Below, piece by piece: positions 24,893 to 33,418 of a stretch of 64,000 nt of DNA. The notes beneath the pieces were generated by a model. That model ran no database searches, was not told where the DNA came from, and saw only the letters and a program-made list of their open reading frames with translations. The translations under genes and the position numbers were made by a program. Source of the stretch: Actinopolymorpha alba DSM 45243 (GTDB lineage Bacteria; Actinomycetota; Actinomycetes; Propionibacteriales; Actinopolymorphaceae); contig NZ_KB892790.1 in NCBI RefSeq assembly GCF_000373925.1, forward strand, positions 436 to 64,435. Direction: 5' to 3'. Position 1 is the stretch's first letter; the number at the start of each line of letters is the position of its first letter.

Positions 24893-27800
24893 TCAGTCGG
24901 CGACCGATTCGTGAACCCACTCGGTTTGCCGCTTCTGCTCCTCGTGGTGTTGGCCATCGGGGTCGAGCTCGTACCGCTCCACCTCGAGGCGGTCGGGGGT
25001 GTTGGCGTCGTGGAGCTTGTCGGCGGGTTGGTTGCGCGAGGCACGGGCGGCGATGCGTTCCAGCGCCGCGGCGGAGCGCTGGGTGCCCAGCTCGACTTCT
25101 AGCTGGTCGGGGTCGGCGGACATTACCTCGTGTGCCCCGCCGGCTACTGATTTAAGTGGTGGCGGTTCGAGCATGGCGAGGTCTCCAGCACGTGTTTCGA
25201 CCCCTTCGGCGAGCGTCGCGTCTCGTTCGGGGTTGTGGAGGTCTGGTTCGGTGATGGGTCGGTAGGGGTCTTCGGCGTGGTCGGCGGCGCGTTGGGCGGC
25301 GAGCCATTCTTCGGCGGTGGTGCGGTCGGGCTCGCGGTCGAGGGGGATGCCGCGTGCTTCCAATTCTGCTTCGGCTCGCGCGGCGGCAGCACGCGTGGCT
25401 GCGGTCTCTGCTGCCCACGCCGCACGGGCGTCAGCGGCTTGTTCGGCGACACGGGCGATCGCGGCGCGCTGCTCGTGGTGCGCCTGCTGTTCGTTCTTCT
25501 CGTTGTCGGTGTTGGTGAGGATCGCTGCGATGCGGGCGTCTTCGGCCCCGATGGATGCGGCGCGGAGGGCGTCGTCTGCGTGGGGTGGTGCCCAGGCTTG
25601 TTCGCGTTTCCATGCTTCGACGCGTACTCGGAGCCGACCGTCGGTCATGGCGGCTTCTTCGCGGGCTTCTTCGGGTCGGCCGAGTGCTTCCCATGCCCGC
25701 CACCAGGATGGTCGCCGTTCGGTGGAGTGGATGCCGGGTGGGTCTCCGATGGGGCGGTGTTCGTCGGTCCAGCCGGTGGCTTCGCGGTGTCCGGCGATGA
25801 TGCCGGCGCGGTCTGCCCATTCCAGCCGTTCCGCAGCACCTTCGGGGACTGGGCCAAGAGCACGCACCGCCCAGTCCGGTGGGTTCTCCGAGACCTGGGT
25901 CCCAAGCTCGCTGCGCCGCTGGTCCGCGCGGGCGTGGAGCCGCTGCAGGTAGGCAGAGATCTGTGGTGATAACTCGGATGGGACGGGCATCGCGTTGGGC
26001 GGCAGGAATTGTGGGCGTGCGGCGTTGATCCGGTTGGAGAGGACCTGGGCGACGGAGCGGGCATCGCCTAGGCCGCGCCGGTCGACCACGGCTTCGCGGA
26101 GCACTGCGGCGGGGTCCTCGCCTCCTTGTTCGACGGCACGTAGGAGTCGGGAGAGGTTTTCGGTCGCTTGGTCGGCGCAGAGCCGTGCTCGTGAGGTGTT
26201 GTCGAGTGCGCCGTCTTCGACGAGTTGGTCGAGGTGGTGTTCCAGCCGGTTGCGGCAGGCCAGGCGTACGGCGTCTTCGATGCGGCCGTGGATGGTGTCG
26301 AGCGAGGCGAGCCGGGCGTCGTCACGTTCGCGGGTAACGAGGGCCGCGTCGTTGTCTTCGCCGCCACGCGCGAGAGCATCCTCGAGCACCGCCCGCCCAG
26401 ACGGACGCTCATGATCGGCGGAGGCTTCGACGACGGCGGCCTTGTCGTCCTGGCCCGCGAGTCGCCGTACGGCTTGTGGGGTTGACGGGTCGGCCGGTTC
26501 GCGGTCGAGGGCGACGAACACTTTGTTGATGGTCTTGCCGCGGGTCATCATCACGTACAGGGCAGCCGCATCCAGCTGCCCTGCGGTGACCCCGTAGCCG
26601 GCGTCGACGGTGAGGCCTTCGGCGGCGTGGACGGTGCCGGCGTAGCCGCTGGCGACATGTTCGCGAACGTAGGCGGCTGAGAGTCGAAGGATCTCCCCGG
26701 TGCGTCGGCCGGCGACGGTGAGGCTGCCGTCCTCGCCGATCTCGCGTACTTGGTAGAGCTGTCGGTTGGTGACGCCGAGCCGCCGGTCGTTTTGCCGGCA
26801 CATGATGTCGTCTCCCACCCCTGCGGTTCCGCCGTGGGTGGCCAGGTCGACTCCGGCCTGGTCGACAACGCCGGCGGCGACGAGGATCTCCCGGACGGTG
26901 GCGGCAACCTCCGCCGACTCTTCGTTAGTGCCGGCGACCACGACGACCTCGCGGCCTTCGAGCCGGTCCGCGGCGGCGGCGCGGGCGGCTTGCTGGATGG
27001 CGTCGTCCACGGAGGCGGCGTCGATGATGCGGCCGTGCCGGTCGTATTCGGCGAGGGCGGCTGGGTCGGCGTCGCGCAGGGCGAGGGAGGCTTCGCGTTC
27101 CCATGCGGCGTGGAAGCGGCGTACGTCGGTGAGGGTGTAGGTCTCGGCGTGCCCGTTGACCAGCCCCATGGCCCCGCCTGCTTGGACGGCGGCGAGCTGT
27201 CGGGGGTCGCCTGTGAGTACGAGTCGGGCACCTGCTGCCTCGATGACTGTGCGGATCCGGGTGAGGTCGGCGGTGCCGACCATCGAGGCTTCGTCGACGA
27301 GAACGATGTCGCGTTCCCGGACCGCGTAGCGATGGTCGGTCGGGCGTGCCTTGCCGTTGGCCAGCCGCCGCTGGGCGTCGAGCCAGGCCGAGATGTTCGC
27401 GGTGATCTTCACCCCGTCGTGGACGAGGACGTCCGCGGCGATCTGCGACACGGCCAAACCTTGCACGCGCCCGCCCTCGGACAGGTCGTTCCACACCTCG
27501 GCGAGGGCACCGACGGCGAAGGATTTGCCGGTGCCGGCTGGGCCGACGAGGACGGCGAGGGCGGCGTCGGAGGAGGCCAGGCCACGTACCGCGGCCCGCT
27601 GGTCGGCCCCCACCGTCTGGTATTTCTCGTGCGTGTCCAGCCAGGCGTCGACCTGCGCGGCGTCGAGGCGGTGGCGGCCGCGGGTGATCGCGGCCTGCCG
27701 GATCGCCTCCTCGGCAGCGAGCGAGGCGGTGGCCGCGTATCGGCGGGCGGTTGGGCGGGTGTAGGTGTCGGGGTCGCCGAGTTCGGCTGGCATGGGGGGA

Positions 27801-29191
27801 CCGTCGCGGCCGGACACCTGCGTTACCAGCCGGGGGTCGGTGAGTGCTTGGTCGGTGAGCCGTTCGAGGAGCTCGGTGAGATCGTCTGGGTCCATCCCGG
27901 TGCCCAACAGGGGAAGCCGTTGTTCGATCTCGCGCGTCAGGTCCGCGCGACGCCAGGTGGATCGCTGTTCGGCCATCGCCGCGACCGCGGTCGTGCACAC
28001 CGCCGACGGTGACCACCGTGGCGCCTCCCGCGACTCGGAGGGCGGCTCGGCGGTGACGGCGGCTATCGCCTGGTCGGCGATCGGTTCGAGCCCGGTGGCG
28101 ATCGCGGCCTTCAGTTCGGCCTGCCACCGGTCGTGCCGTTCCTCGGTCATCTCACCGTCATGGGTCTTGCCCGGCCGGGTATTCACGGTGATCTGTTTGT
28201 GGAGTCGCGCGATCTCGACGTCGGTCAGCTCCCGCCCGAGCCGCTCCTCCGCCGTCTTTACCGCCTTGTCCAGCTCGCCTTTGATCACCTTGGTACGCGC
28301 GGAGAACAGGTCGCACACCTGCTGGGAGACCCCGGCGATCTCCCAGGCGGGTTTCTCTCGGTCCCCGTGCCGTAGTTTCAGCCGGAGGCCGAGCGCGGCG
28401 AGTTCTTCGGCGAGTACCCGGTCCACGACCGCGGAGATGGCGTGCTGCTGGGCGAACAGGTCGACGGTATCCAGGGCCCGGATCTCACCGTCGGCACAGC
28501 TGGCCCGGTTCAAGATCACGTTGTGGGTGTGCAGCTGCGGCTGGATCGACCTCGAGGTGTGTTGGAAGAACGACGCGACGATCAGGTCCGGCGCCCCGAC
28601 CCACCGGCCCGCCGTTCCGGTGCCGCCGTGCCGGCCCGTCCGGGCGACCGCCAGCTTCGCGGCGTATCGCAGTCCGGCGTCGTTGGCTTTGGCGATCGCC
28701 GCCTCGATCGCGAGTCGGGTCGACCTCGCGGAGTCGAGTCGGGTCGTCTCACCCGACCGCTCCGCCTGGAGTTCGGCCCGGTGCACCGCCGTGTGCACGA
28801 CTGAGACCGACTTGGGGACGCTGAACGTCAGGTCGACCCCAAGAGTCGCCCTCCGCTGACTCGACTCGATCGACCGGCGCGTCTCAGCGATTTCTTCCGG
28901 TAGGGCGTCGGGGTGGTCGGCCTTCCAGGAGTCGAGTCGGGCCTCGACTGAGCCGTAGCGTCCAGGACGCTGCCCCAGCTGCGTCCCGTCCGGTGCTTCG
29001 AAACCGTCGAACAGCTTGTGCATGTCCGCACCCGCCACCTCGCCGGTCAAACCGACCTGCTCGGCCAGGCTCCCGGACCAGCGGCCCGGCGGCTCCCCCG
29101 CCGTCACCGCGTCCAGGTAGTAGGACTCCCGGCCGCCGCCGACGCTGGACACGTAGTACTCGACGTCGGTCACCTTGCTCGCCGTGATCAC
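24893..29191 (-). CDS. conjugative relaxase-helicase (TraA/TrwC family, MOBF)
   Basis: 1432 residues from GTG 29191 (GGGGAGG eight bases upstream). The N-terminal TrwC domain has catalytic tyrosines at 12-13 and 24-25 and the metal-binding His cluster around H211...H221-T-H223 (PQLHTHNVILNRA). The helicase domain follows: Walker A 550-557 (GPAGTGKS), Walker B IVLVDEASM, LVLTGDPRQLAAV, and the C-terminal helicase motif DAAALYVMMTRGK. The last 350 residues are helical and charged, ending with DPDGQHHEEQKRQTEWVHES. It would nick oriT, stay bound to the strand and unwind it for export through the coupling protein at 36663-38414. It is the last gene of the minus-strand conjugation operon. A decayed homologue lies at 13751-15840. 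Confidence 0.92.
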   Translation of the reverse strand: MITASKVTDVEYYVSSVGGGRESYYLDAVTAGEPPGRWSGSLAEQVGLTGEVAGADMHKLFDGFEAPDGTQLGQRPGRYGSVEARLDSWKADHPDALPEEIAETRRSIESSQRRATLGVDLTFSVPKSVSVVHTAVHRAELQAERSGETTRLDSARSTRLAIEAAIAKANDAGLRYAAKLAVARTGRHGGTGTAGRWVGAPDLIVASFFQHTSRSIQPQLHTHNVILNRASCADGEIRALDTVDLFAQQHAISAVVDRVLAEELAALGLRLKLRHGDREKPAWEIAGVSQQVCDLFSARTKVIKGELDKAVKTAEERLGRELTDVEIARLHKQITVNTRPGKTHDGEMTEERHDRWQAELKAAIATGLEPIADQAIAAVTAEPPSESREAPRWSPSAVCTTAVAAMAEQRSTWRRADLTREIEQRLPLLGTGMDPDDLTELLERLTDQALTDPRLVTQVSGRDGPPMPAELGDPDTYTRPTARRYAATASLAAEEAIRQAAITRGRHRLDAAQVDAWLDTHEKYQTVGADQRAAVRGLASSDAALAVLVGPAGTGKSFAVGALAEVWNDLSEGGRVQGLAVSQIAADVLVHDGVKITANISAWLDAQRRLANGKARPTDHRYAVRERDIVLVDEASMVGTADLTRIRTVIEAAGARLVLTGDPRQLAAVQAGGAMGLVNGHAETYTLTDVRRFHAAWEREASLALRDADPAALAEYDRHGRIIDAASVDDAIQQAARAAAADRLEGREVVVVAGTNEESAEVAATVREILVAAGVVDQAGVDLATHGGTAGVGDDIMCRQNDRRLGVTNRQLYQVREIGEDGSLTVAGRRTGEILRLSAAYVREHVASGYAGTVHAAEGLTVDAGYGVTAGQLDAAALYVMMTRGKTINKVFVALDREPADPSTPQAVRRLAGQDDKAAVVEASADHERPSGRAVLEDALARGGEDNDAALVTRERDDARLASLDTIHGRIEDAVRLACRNRLEHHLDQLVEDGALDNTSRARLCADQATENLSRLLRAVEQGGEDPAAVLREAVVDRRGLGDARSVAQVLSNRINAARPQFLPPNAMPVPSELSPQISAYLQRLHARADQRRSELGTQVSENPPDWAVRALGPVPEGAAERLEWADRAGIIAGHREATGWTDEHRPIGDPPGIHSTERRPSWWRAWEALGRPEEAREEAAMTDGRLRVRVEAWKREQAWAPPHADDALRAASIGAEDARIAAILTNTDNEKNEQQAHHEQRAAIARVAEQAADARAAWAAETAATRAAAARAEAELEARGIPLDREPDRTTAEEWLAAQRAADHAEDPYRPITEPDLHNPERDATLAEGVETRAGDLAMLEPPPLKSVAGGAHEVMSADPDQLEVELGTQRSAAALERIAARASRNQPADKLHDANTPDRLEVERYELDPDGQHHEEQKRQTEWVHESVAD

Positions 29192-29439
29192 CGAAAAGCC
29201 TCCCCATCAACCAGCAGATCAAGATCAACTTGATTTCCGGAAATACGCGGCGCGACCCACCCGGAGGGCCTATTCGATCGAGATGCATTGGTCTGTGTTC
29301 TTCGGAATGGGTGCGGGTGCTTTTCTCGGCGGGCGGTAGTGAATTCGGTGTTATCGGTTCGTGATAGAGGCATGCTGGGGTTTCTTTCGAGTGTTCGGGA
29401 GGGGGCTGGCTGCTGTGCTGGGCGCTGGTGCAGCTCTGG
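29192..29439. promoter_or_regulatory. relaxase upstream region with palindromes (candidate operator/oriT)
   Basis: 250 bases between the relaxase start and the DUF2637 gene. It contains two abutting palindromes: ATCAAG-ATCAA-CTTGAT (29218-29234) and ATTTCCGGAAAT (29233-29244). Their position directly before a relaxase gene fits an operator or part of oriT. The A/T content of this spot is clearly higher than that of the surrounding genes. No nick-site consensus can be proven by eye. Confidence 0.45.
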
Positions 29440-30834
29440 TCAGGTGTGGTTGTTGAGGGCGGCGCGTGCTGCGTCGCGGGCGGCTCTGGCTTCTGCCATG
29501 CCGGTTCCGAGGAATGCTCGGATGGGGTCGGCGCCGGCGTTGGGGCGGAGTTCGCCGGCCTCCCAGGCGGCTAGGAGGCGCTTGACGTGTTCGGGGCGTG
29601 CGGTCGGGCGACGGCGCGGTTTGGTCTCGCTCTTGGTGGGTCGACTCGACTCGGGCGCCTCGGACTCGGCCCGCCCACTCGATTGCGAGTTCGGTGAGTC
29701 GACTCCCCCGACCACGACGTCGCGCGACTGCGCCGGCCGGTCTGCGTCGACCCGACCCGACTCCACCTCGCCCCTCGACGGCTCAGCCCGACCGGACTCT
29801 CCCTGGCCCGACTCGGTGCGGCCGCGCACGACCGGAGTCGGGTCGGCCTGGACCCGACTCGGGGGTTCCGCGGATTCGCTGTTCGCGGACCGGGCGGCGG
29901 GGTCGACCTGGTCAACCCCAAGCGGCGCAGCGTGCGGCGCGACCCTCAGCTGGCCGCTGACGACGGCCCACGCGGTCCTGCCGCGACCGGTCGGGGCTGT
30001 GTGCAGCTGGCGCAGGAGCCGGTCGGCGTTGTAGCCGGCCCAGGCGGCCGCCGGGTCGGTGATGTTGTGCTCGATGGACCAGCGCCGGGCGCCCCACGTA
30101 CGAAGGGGGAAGGCTCGCCTGCGTTCGGCGCTGAACACCGCACCGGTGCGGTCGACCGCACCTTCGTCGAGGAGCTGGACGTGCTGGGCGCGGCGGGTGT
30201 GCAATCCCCACAGCCATGGCGACAGCAGCGACAGCAGCCCGAACGCCACAGCCGCGGCTGTGGGGGCAAGGGACGGTCCGGCAAAGTGGGCGTAGTTGAT
30301 GCCTGCGACGATCCCGGCGAGCGCGTACGACGCGCGGCGCAGCCTGGCCGCAGTGGCGGTCGCCTTCGACAACAACGCGTCATGGGCGTGCCAGCCCACA
30401 TAGATCGCGATCGACTCCACCGCGGCGGCGAACAGCACCGACAGGCCCAGCCGCGCGGGCATCAGCCAGGCCTGCGGGGCGATCGACTCGTACGCGTAGG
30501 CGATCTGCCCGTACACAGCGGCGGAGTTCACAATCAGCAGCGGCGCCAACAGACGCAACCGGCTACCAAACCTGCGCCAGGCCAGGTTGCGGCGCTCACG
30601 TTGCTCGGCCCGTTCCCGTCGGCGTTCGTGGGTGCGTTCCCGCTTAGCCTCCCGCGCCAGCCGGGCCGACTCCCGCGCCGCGGCCCGCTGCGCGGCGTCC
30701 TGTTCTCGACGCAGCTGCGCCAACGCGCGGGCCCGCTCGATCTCCGCGCGGGTCTCGGCCGCACGCGCCTGCGCCACCTGCGCGGCCGTAGCCGGGTCCA
30801 TCGCAGCCTTACCGCGGGTCGACAACCTCAGCAC
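29440..30834 (-). CDS. DUF2637 (SpdB-like) membrane protein
   Basis: 464 residues from GTG 30834 (VLRLSTRGKAAMDP), spaced six bases from GGAAGGGA. ATG 30801 is a shorter option. A long Ala/Arg/Glu coiled coil (30-95) precedes a DUF2637 core with about four membrane helices (LLIVNSAAVYGQIAYAY, LGLSVLFAAAVESIAIYVGW, YALAGIVAGINYAHF, AAVAFGLLSLLSPWLWGLH). The C-terminal half is Ser/Arg/Glu/Pro-rich and disordered, encoded by many GAGTCG/CGACTC hexamers. Proteins of this type are widespread on actinobacterial conjugative elements and are thought to help DNA spread or transfer. It is preceded by repeat copy 1. Confidence 0.75.
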   Translation of the reverse strand: MLRLSTRGKAAMDPATAAQVAQARAAETRAEIERARALAQLRREQDAAQRAAARESARLAREAKRERTHERRRERAEQRERRNLAWRRFGSRLRLLAPLLIVNSAAVYGQIAYAYESIAPQAWLMPARLGLSVLFAAAVESIAIYVGWHAHDALLSKATATAARLRRASYALAGIVAGINYAHFAGPSLAPTAAAVAFGLLSLLSPWLWGLHTRRAQHVQLLDEGAVDRTGAVFSAERRRAFPLRTWGARRWSIEHNITDPAAAWAGYNADRLLRQLHTAPTGRGRTAWAVVSGQLRVAPHAAPLGVDQVDPAARSANSESAEPPSRVQADPTPVVRGRTESGQGESGRAEPSRGEVESGRVDADRPAQSRDVVVGGVDSPNSQSSGRAESEAPESSRPTKSETKPRRRPTARPEHVKRLLAAWEAGELRPNAGADPIRAFLGTGMAEARAARDAARAALNNHT

Positions 30835-30862
30835 AGCACGTCCCTTCCTCGAAACCGTTGGG

Positions 30863-30927
30863 GGTTGGAAGGCACGGGGGCGGCGGGTATCCCTCGCCAA
30901 AGGTTCAGCGCCGCCCCCGCACCGCTC
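30863..30927 (-). repeat. intercistronic hairpin element, copy 1
   Basis: Minus-strand arms GGGGGCGGCG (complement of 30909-30918) and CGCCGCCCCC (30876-30885) enclose the conserved CUGAACCUUUGGCGAGGGAU(ACC) segment, and UUCCAACC follows. It begins right after the stop of the 218-residue gene and ends 29 bases before the DUF2637 start. One of five copies in this operon. Confidence 0.85.
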
Positions 30928-30929
30928 AA

Positions 30930-31586
30930 TCAGATGCCGCAGTCGGCCGCGTCGTCGTACGTGGACGTGCTCACCGCTTCGTCTGCGTCGCGAGCCTCGT
31001 GCTCTGCCTCAAGCCTCGCCGCGTAAGCGTCGTACTCGTCCCCGTCGAACTGGCTGGACGTCACATACTCAAGCCTGTCGCGGGGCCACATGTTGAACGG
31101 CTCCGCAAGCGTCTCCGGCGCGAACACGTCGTACGCCTGCTCGTTTCGCATGCCTTCCGCTGGTGTGCTCGTCTCTTCCTTCTCACACGTTTCCGCCACG
31201 TCGTCGCCGAGCTCCACCTCCAGCCACGCCGCGCGCGCCCGCTCAAAGGCATCGATCTGATCCGCCAGCTCCCCCAGCTGCGGTGTCCAGCGGGCCGCAT
31301 CCGCCCAACTGTCGAGGCCGCCATCTACACCAGGCACCCCAGCAGCGACCGCATCGACGTCCAAGCCGATGTGCGCGCCCGGCCCCCAGCTCTCCTGGGC
31401 CCGCTCGGCCTTCGCGAACCGTTCGATTACCTCCAGGTGGGCCGCGGTACCGGGGGCGGCCTTGACGATGTTGGAGTCTTCATCGACGGCCCACCCGTGG
31501 ATGGCGAGGTCGATGATGTCGGCTGCCGGATCGCCCCAGCGCGCGCGCTCGAACATGTCCTCGGGATCCTGCTCGAACTCGCTCAT
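30930..31586 (-). CDS. acidic hypothetical protein of the conjugation operon (218 aa)
   Basis: ATG 31586 (MSEFEQDPEDMFERARW) lies after AAAGGAGAAGGAGTGCC. The product is strongly acidic. It has ADIIDLAIHGWAVDEDSNIV and a helical region LGELADQIDAFERARAAWLE, and ends DEAVSTSTYDDAADCGI. There is no membrane helix, signal or recognisable domain. It stands between repeat copies 2 and 1. Its role is unknown; the context suggests an accessory function of the mobile element. Confidence 0.6.
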   Translation of the reverse strand: MSEFEQDPEDMFERARWGDPAADIIDLAIHGWAVDEDSNIVKAAPGTAAHLEVIERFAKAERAQESWGPGAHIGLDVDAVAAGVPGVDGGLDSWADAARWTPQLGELADQIDAFERARAAWLEVELGDDVAETCEKEETSTPAEGMRNEQAYDVFAPETLAEPFNMWPRDRLEYVTSSQFDGDEYDAYAARLEAEHEARDADEAVSTSTYDDAADCGI

Positions 31587-31620
31587 GGCACTCCTTCTCC
31601 TTTGATCGAAATGAGGGTTG

Positions 31621-31684
31621 GGATTGGAAGAAGCGGGGCGGCGGGTATCCCTCGCCAAAGGTTCAGCGCCGCCCCGCCCCACTC
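31621..31684 (-). repeat. intercistronic hairpin element, copy 2
   Basis: Stem arms GGGGCGGCG (31635-31643) and CGCCGCCCC (31667-31675). Both arms are one G/C shorter than copy 1, so pairing is kept. The conserved apical segment is identical to copy 1. It lies between the stop at 31708 and the start at 31586. Confidence 0.85.
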
Positions 31685-31707
31685 GCTCGGTGACCGGTGG
31701 TGGCTCG

Positions 31708-32313
31708 CTAGAGCCCGGCCGCATCGTCGTCGAGGTTCTCGACCTTTTCGGCGATCAGCCGCGTGAACTGCGACTCCTCGACGGTGTAGTGGAAGACGTC
31801 CTGGCCCTCGGTCCAGGCATCGTCGTCCTCCTCACCGTCCTCGTCCGCGTCGCTTGAATCGGCTGCCGTCAAGCCGGCGGCGGGCGCCTGCTGGCCCGCA
31901 TCAGCGTCCTCGTGACGGGCGACCGCTGAGCTGGTACGCGCTTCGCTGTCAACGTCGGCTTGTCGGGAGGCTTGCTGATGTTCGTCGGCGACTTCGCGCT
32001 CAACGACCCGGCGTGCACCGTCGATCTCGGCGTTCACCAGCGTCGCTTCGGCGCCGCGGGCCTGGTCGAGCAGCTGCGCGACCGTGTCCGCGCGAGAGGC
32101 CGCAATCCGGTAAGGCTTGTCCGCCGCCAGCGCTTTGAGCAACGCATCCTCCCCCTCACCGACGTTCGAGGCGATCCGATGCCTGATGGATCGGCTCAAC
32201 GACTCAGCGGACTGGCGGGCGAACTCCAGTCCTTCCACGGCCAGTCTCAGGTCTCGCCGCAACTCCGCCCGCATAAGATCCTCACCTTGCAACGGGCTTT
32301 CGGCTCTGCTCAT
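31708..32313 (-). CDS. helical, acidic hypothetical protein (201 aa)
   Basis: ATG 32313 (MSRAESPLQGEDLMRAELRR) follows AAGGAATGGAGTGAC. The protein is almost wholly helical, with a predicted coiled coil (ASRADTVAQLLDQARGAEAT, NAEIDGARRVVEREVADEHQ) and a long acidic, low-complexity region (AADSSDADEDGEEDDDAW) near the end. No catalytic motif or membrane segment was seen. It lies between repeat copies 3 and 2. It may be a structural or DNA-mimic-like accessory protein; that is a guess from its charge. Confidence 0.6.
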   Translation of the reverse strand: MSRAESPLQGEDLMRAELRRDLRLAVEGLEFARQSAESLSRSIRHRIASNVGEGEDALLKALAADKPYRIAASRADTVAQLLDQARGAEATLVNAEIDGARRVVEREVADEHQQASRQADVDSEARTSSAVARHEDADAGQQAPAAGLTAADSSDADEDGEEDDDAWTEGQDVFHYTVEESQFTRLIAEKVENLDDDAAGL

Positions 32314-32342
32314 GTCACTCCATTCCTTGGTCAGATGCGGGT

Positions 32343-32407
32343 GGTTGGAAAGAGAGCGGGGCGGCGGGTATCCCTCGCCGAAGGTTCAGAGCCGCCCCGC
32401 ACCGCAC
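32343..32407 (-). repeat. intercistronic hairpin element, copy 3
   Basis: Arms GCGGGGCGGC (32356-32365) and GCCGCCCCGC (32391-32400): ten perfect pairs with one closing pair shifted relative to copies 1 and 4. The apical segment differs from copy 1 by one base (CUUCGG instead of CUUUGG). It follows the stop of the gene at 32410. Confidence 0.85.
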
Positions 32408-32409
32408 GG

Positions 32410-32691
32410 TCAGGCGCCGTAGTCGTCGGCGGCGTCGTGCCGCTGCTCGTGGATCTCGGCGATGGCCCGGCCGAATGCTTCAGCGCTGTCCGGGACCTCG
32501 AGCGATCTGAGACGGGGATTGGTCACTTCCCGGTAGGCAGCTGACGTGTCGCGCCAGGCGACTTTCGTTCGCTCGGCCAACGTCTGGTAATCAGGGCAGG
32601 GGCTCAGGAGCCGGCATTCGGGGCAGCCGGCGTAGTGGCGGTGCGCGGCCTCCTCCAACACCTCGTGACGAGATTCGCTCGTCGCACTCAT
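32410..32691 (-). CDS. small Cys-containing hypothetical protein (93 aa)
   Basis: ATG 32691 (MSATSESRHEVLEEAAHRHY) nine bases after AAGGAG; GTG 32709, overlapping the previous stop, is the longer alternative. It has a Cys cluster AGCPECRLLSPCPDYQTLAE (C-x2-C-x5-C), probably a small zinc site, then a helix and an acidic His-rich tail (EIHEQRHDAADDYGA). Small zinc proteins of this style are frequent in actinobacterial mobile elements; the function is not known. Confidence 0.6.
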   Translation of the reverse strand: MSATSESRHEVLEEAAHRHYAGCPECRLLSPCPDYQTLAERTKVAWRDTSAAYREVTNPRLRSLEVPDSAEAFGRAIAEIHEQRHDAADDYGA

Positions 32692-32705
32692 CGGCTTCGT
32701 CTCCT

Positions 32706-32978
32706 TCACAGCTCGTAGGTGTCGCCGCGGTCGACCGACCGCTCCTCGGGCGGTATGCGGTGCACGTCGGCGCCGGAGCCTGCGACATCGCGGTGCAGGT
32801 CGGCTTCTGCGTTGGATGCCTTGTGCCGTTCAGCGTTGAGCGCTGCGCACCCGCACGGGCAGGTGGCACGGTGCATGCCGTCGTGGCCGACCGGCAGGCC
32901 GCAGGTGGAGCCAAGCCACTGGTCTCCGCACGCCGGTGAAACGTGTGCTACGAGGTCCGGGCTGGCGCTGTTGCTCAT
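32706..32978 (-). CDS. Cys-rich small protein (90 aa)
   Basis: ATG 32978 behind GGGAGGAAACCG. It carries five Cys in VSPACGDQWLGSTCGLPVGH and RATCPCGCAAL together with three His, which suggests a treble-clef or zinc-ribbon metal site. The second half is hydrophilic (RIPPEERSVDRGDTYEL). The gene directly precedes the 93-residue gene with three bases of overlap or spacing, so the two are coupled. No family named. Confidence 0.6.
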   Translation of the reverse strand: MSNSASPDLVAHVSPACGDQWLGSTCGLPVGHDGMHRATCPCGCAALNAERHKASNAEADLHRDVAGSGADVHRIPPEERSVDRGDTYEL

Positions 32979-33007
32979 CGGTTTCCTCCCGTTTGTTGAT
33001 TGCCGGG

Positions 33008-33418
33008 TCAGGCGCCGAGGGCGTCTCCGTCGCAGTGGCCGTCGCGGGTGGCGCGGTAGTGGCCGCGGCGGTCGACGTCGTAGTCCTCGACATCAGGTGG
33101 CGGAGGGTGGACGAACGGGCCGGTACGCGCCATGTAGGCGGCGGCCCGCCGCGCCTCGAGCACCGCTGCCGGGTAGGTGTTGACCCGCATCTGGGCCCAC
33201 CTCCGGTCCGGGTCGAGCTCGTCGATGCTGGGCTCATCGGCCTGGTCGAGAGCTTCAGCGGCCAAGGAACCGGCGATCGGGGGCGGGATGTCTGGCCGCA
33301 GCTCCGCGATCAGCGCCGCGACCGCGGCCACCGTCTTCTTGTCCCGGTCGCTCTTGGTCGGAGCCTCCTTGTCTGGAGCCTTCTTGTCCTGGTCGTCATC
33401 GCGTTGGCGGGGCATCAT
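33008..33418 (-). CDS. hypothetical protein (136 aa)
   Basis: Starts ATG-ATG at 33418/33415, overlapping the stop of the upstream gene. The N-terminus is highly charged (RQRDDDQDKKAPDKEAPTKS). A hydrophobic helix follows (KKTVAAVAALIAELRP), then PIAGSLAAEALDQADEP and an EARRAAAYMARTGPF segment, and a His/Asp-rich tail. No recognised domain. It is placed in the tightly overlapping part of the operon. Confidence 0.6.
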   Translation of the reverse strand: MMPRQRDDDQDKKAPDKEAPTKSDRDKKTVAAVAALIAELRPDIPPPIAGSLAAEALDQADEPSIDELDPDRRWAQMRVNTYPAAVLEARRAAAYMARTGPFVHPPPPDVEDYDVDRRGHYRATRDGHCDGDALGA

